This document shows, piece after piece, positions 61,917-64,000 of a stretch of 64,000 bases of DNA. A program made the position numbers and the translations under genes. The DNA lies in the NCBI RefSeq assembly GCF_003955665.1, contig NZ_RXHU01000045.1, positions 431-64,430 of the forward strand, written 5' to 3'. Below the pieces are notes generated by a model. It searched no databases and was not told the DNA's origin. It worked only from the letters and a program-made list of their open reading frames with translations. This DNA is from Paenibacillus whitsoniae. Its GTDB lineage: Bacteria > Bacillota > Bacilli > Paenibacillales > NBRC-103111. Each line of letters opens with the position of its first letter. Position 1 is the stretch's first letter.

Positions 61917-62677
61917 TGCCCATCCCCCCTTTTGTCGTCCGAATGTTGATCATGAGCCAGCAGTACGACCGTCACATTATCGTCGCCGCCCTCGTGAAGC
62001 GCGCGTGCGATCAGTTGATCCGCCGCATCCTCCAGTTTGTCATGGCTATTCACGATACGCACGATGTCTGCAGCGTCCACAAGCCCGCTCAGGCCGTCCG
62101 TACAAATCAATACCGTATCGCCCTGGCGCCAGCCGTACTCATACAAATCCACTTCCACAGTCGGCTCCGTGCCGAGCGCGCGCGTAATCCAGTTGCGCCG
62201 CGGATGATGGTCAGCTTCCTCCAGCGTCAGTTGTCCATTCTTCACCAGCTCATACACCAAGGAATGGTCTTCCGTCAGCTGAGCAATCGTTTCGCCGGTA
62301 AGCTTATAGGCCCGGCTGTCGCCGATGTGCCCGATAATCAGCAGCTCTTCCGACGCAATAATCGTGACGACCGTCGTGCCCATGCCATGGTATTTATCCT
62401 GTCCGGAAGCAAACGCATAAATCTCTTCATTGGCTTTCTCAATCGCTTCTTTGAGCAGTTGCTTGCACGTCTCCACCGGCATTCCCCAATGGATGGATTG
62501 CAGCTGTGCGCTTATGCGGTCCACCGCCATTTGACTGGCAATATCGCCAGCCTGATGTCCGCCCATGCCGTCGGCGACAATCGCCAAAGACAGTCCATTC
62601 AGCTCGTGCTGGATGGCGGCGCGGTCCTCATTGACTTGACGGACTTTACCAATATCGGTTCGACTTACCATCTTCAT
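61913..62677 (-). CDS. prpC: PP2C-type protein phosphatase PrpC
   Basis: 254 residues; dephosphorylates PrkC targets. Metal-binding motifs VADGMGGHQAGDIAS and ICTDGLSGLV and GGDDNVTVVLL. The next gene prkC overlaps by four bases, coupling kinase and phosphatase. Confidence 0.97.
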   Translation of the reverse strand: MKMVSRTDIGKVRQVNEDRAAIQHELNGLSLAIVADGMGGHQAGDIASQMAVDRISAQLQSIHWGMPVETCKQLLKEAIEKANEEIYAFASGQDKYHGMGTTVVTIIASEELLIIGHIGDSRAYKLTGETIAQLTEDHSLVYELVKNGQLTLEEADHHPRRNWITRALGTEPTVEVDLYEYGWRQGDTVLICTDGLSGLVDAADIVRIVNSHDKLEDAADQLIARALHEGGDDNVTVVLLAHDQHSDDKRGDGH

Positions 62678-62689
62678 CCGGCTCTCACC

Positions 62690-63760
62690 TCATTTACTGC
62701 TCTCCATATGCTTTGCTCGCAGCTGCCCGCAGGCGGCCGCAATGTCGCTGCCCTGCTCACGGCGTATGGTCGCATTGATTTTGCCCTTCTCCAGAATGCG
62801 TTGGAACGTAAAAATATCGTCCCTCGGCGTCCGTTTGAAATCACGCTCAGCAACAAAGTTGACAGGAATCAGATTGACATGGCTAAGCGGCATTTCTTTC
62901 AGCACCTGCGCAAGCTCCTCGGCATGCTCCGGCTGGTCGTTGACTTCCCCCATCAAGGCATATTCAAAGGTGATACGGCGGCCGGTTTTGGCAATGTAAT
63001 ATTTACACGCTTCAATCAAATCCGCAAACGGGAATCTCCGGTTGACGGGCATCAGCTTCGAGCGCAGCTCATCGTTCGGCGCGTGAATGGAAATCGCAAG
63101 GTTCACCTGCAAATTCTCATCGGCAAACTTATAAATATTCGGCACGATGCCGCTCGTCGACACCGTAATATGGCGCTGACCGATGTTCAACCCTTTCGGG
63201 TGAATCATGATCCGCAAAAAATTCATCGTCGACTCGTAATTCTCGAACGGCTCGCCAATCCCCATGATGACGATGGAGGAAATGCGCTCGTTCGTCTCAT
63301 CGAGCAGCTTCTGCGCTTTCACGACCTGCGCGACGATTTCGCCCGGCCGCAAATCCCGCTTCAAGCCGCCTAGCGTGGACGCGCAGAACGTGCAGCCCAC
63401 CCGGCAGCCGACCTGCGTCGTGACGCAGATGCTGTTGCCGTAGTTATGCTTCATGACGACCGTTTCGATCGCATTCTTGTCTTCAAGTTCAAAAAGAAAC
63501 TTGACCGTACCATCCTGCGACTGATACTTCGTAATTTCGGACAGCGTCACGAAGTCGAACTGAGCCTTCAGCTTGTCGCGAAGCGTTTTGGACAAATTCG
63601 ACATGTCGTCAAAATTGAACACGCGCTTCACATACAGCCAGTCCCAGATTTGACCCGCGCGAAAACCGGGCTCGCCGTTCGCTTTCACCCAGTCCTGCCA
63701 CTGATCCCAGTTGAGATCGTATACAAAAGGTTTCTCTTTCTCAAAAGGCTTCAAACTCAT
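62690..63760 (-). CDS. rlmN: 23S rRNA/tRNA adenine-C2 methyltransferase RlmN
   Basis: Radical SAM methylase making m2A2503 in 23S rRNA and m2A37 in tRNAs. CxxxCxxC cluster in [13 protein letters not shown]; dual catalytic Cys near the C-terminus (DIAACGQL) and in the preceding loop. 356 residues. The start at 63760 is taken; GTG three codons earlier is possible. Followed by prpC. Confidence 0.96.
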   Translation of the reverse strand: MSLKPFEKEKPFVYDLNWDQWQDWVKANGEPGFRAGQIWDWLYVKRVFNFDDMSNLSKTLRDKLKAQFDFVTLSEITKYQSQDGTVKFLFELEDKNAIETVVMKHNYGNSICVTTQVGCRVGCTFCASTLGGLKRDLRPGEIVAQVVKAQKLLDETNERISSIVIMGIGEPFENYESTMNFLRIMIHPKGLNIGQRHITVSTSGIVPNIYKFADENLQVNLAISIHAPNDELRSKLMPVNRRFPFADLIEACKYYIAKTGRRITFEYALMGEVNDQPEHAEELAQVLKEMPLSHVNLIPVNFVAERDFKRTPRDDIFTFQRILEKGKINATIRREQGSDIAAACGQLRAKHMESSK

Positions 63761-63837
63761 ATTTATCACAACCTGTATTTATTTCGTCTATTTTTGAGGC
63801 AATCGTATGTATTTTAACACAAAGGCGAGCCGAACAC

Positions 63838-63965
63838 ACGTCCTTAGGTGACTTTCCGAAATAAAGCACCGCTAACTTTCCGACAAATCGCCATGGGCCC
63901 CGGAGTCTTTGTCGGAAACGGTGAGCGGTAATGTCGGAAAGCGCCCTTAGAGGAATGGGGGGAGC
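63838..63965. repeat. Imperfect palindromic repeat element
   Basis: CTTTCCGA occurs at 63852-63859 and 63876-63883, and the inverse TCGGAAA at 63912-63918 and TCGGAAAG at 63934-63941, around the centre GCCATGGGCCCCGGAG. The two halves are approximate reverse complements over about 55 bases each. No coding potential. Looks like an interspersed non-autonomous element; the rest of 63770-64000 holds nothing else. Confidence 0.65.
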
Positions 63966-64000
63966 GCGCTGCAGACACGCGCTATTGCAATCCCTACTCG

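Noticed and set aside
61916-63373. 485-codon frame opposite prpC and rlmN
   Set aside because: Spans two genuine genes on the other strand; no family features.
1-64000. CRISPR array, tRNA or rRNA genes, complete insertion sequences
   Set aside because: No regularly spaced repeats with unique spacers, no tRNA or rRNA signatures and no intact transposase seen.

Overview
The window looks like chromosome from a Gram-positive, spore-forming Firmicute, most likely Paenibacillus or a close relative. Three things support this. Gene order matches the Bacillales clusters ffh-rpsP-khpA-rimM-trmD-rplS-lepB-rbgA-rnhB, fapR-plsX-fab and rlmN-prpC-prkC-rsgA-rpe. Sporulation genes are present (spoVM, a spoVIF-like gene, ylbJ, ylbL). 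Shine-Dalgarno (SD) sites are strong AGGAGG-type, and starts are often TTG or GTG. Most of the window is GC-rich and most genes are on the minus strand.

Layout. 1-302: degenerate short repeats. 303-21446 (minus): one long housekeeping stretch, read from rpmF down through fatty-acid synthesis (fapR-plsX-fabH-fabD-fabG-acpP-fabF), rnc, smc, ftsY, then a TTGACA/TATGAT promoter driving ylxM-ffh-rpsP-khpA-rimM-trmD, then rplS, lepB, rbgA, rnhB, and an orphan FliK-like/FlhB-C-like pair (ylqG, ylqH) and yraN. 21490-25654: yceD, ylbL, ylbJ, coaD, rsmD. 25854-36404: an AT-rich accessory island bounded by a perfect 41-bp direct repeat and an 18/20 inverted repeat just inside each end. It carries a 1180-residue SIR2-STAND protein (probable anti-phage NADase sensor), a divergent five-helix membrane protein, an ankyrin membrane protein, a controller-like XRE regulator, a DUF4236 protein, a stalk protein, and several decayed genes, but no intact recombinase.

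36448-48850: lineage-variable chromosome: a ybjN-like gene, a protein with an N-terminal motif typical of DUF4157/contractile-injection cargo proteins, stalk lipoprotein, an FtsH-like AAA protease with a Gly/Met-rich insertion, polysaccharide deacetylase, a zur-cobW zinc pair, metallophosphoesterase and SRAP. 48977-51151: a putative SOS operon in which two paralogous unknown proteins flank a Y-family polymerase, preceded by two LexA-like boxes around the promoter. 51301-63760: spoVIF-like, DUF1294, recG, degV (fakB-like), fakA, asp23/yloU, divergent rpmB, spoVM (26 codons), then rpe, rsgA, prkC, prpC, rlmN. The right edge ends in an imperfect palindromic repeat.

Functional links. PlsX and the FakA/DegV pair both deal in acyl-phosphate, the substrate for phospholipid synthesis, and FapR appears to repress its own operon. 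Ffh, FtsY and LepB form the secretion arm. RimM, TrmD, RbgA, KhpA, RNase III and RlmN form a ribosome and RNA maturation arm. PrkC/PrpC and RsgA form the Ser/Thr phosphorylation-translation module. All calls are from reading the sequence; no database search was run.
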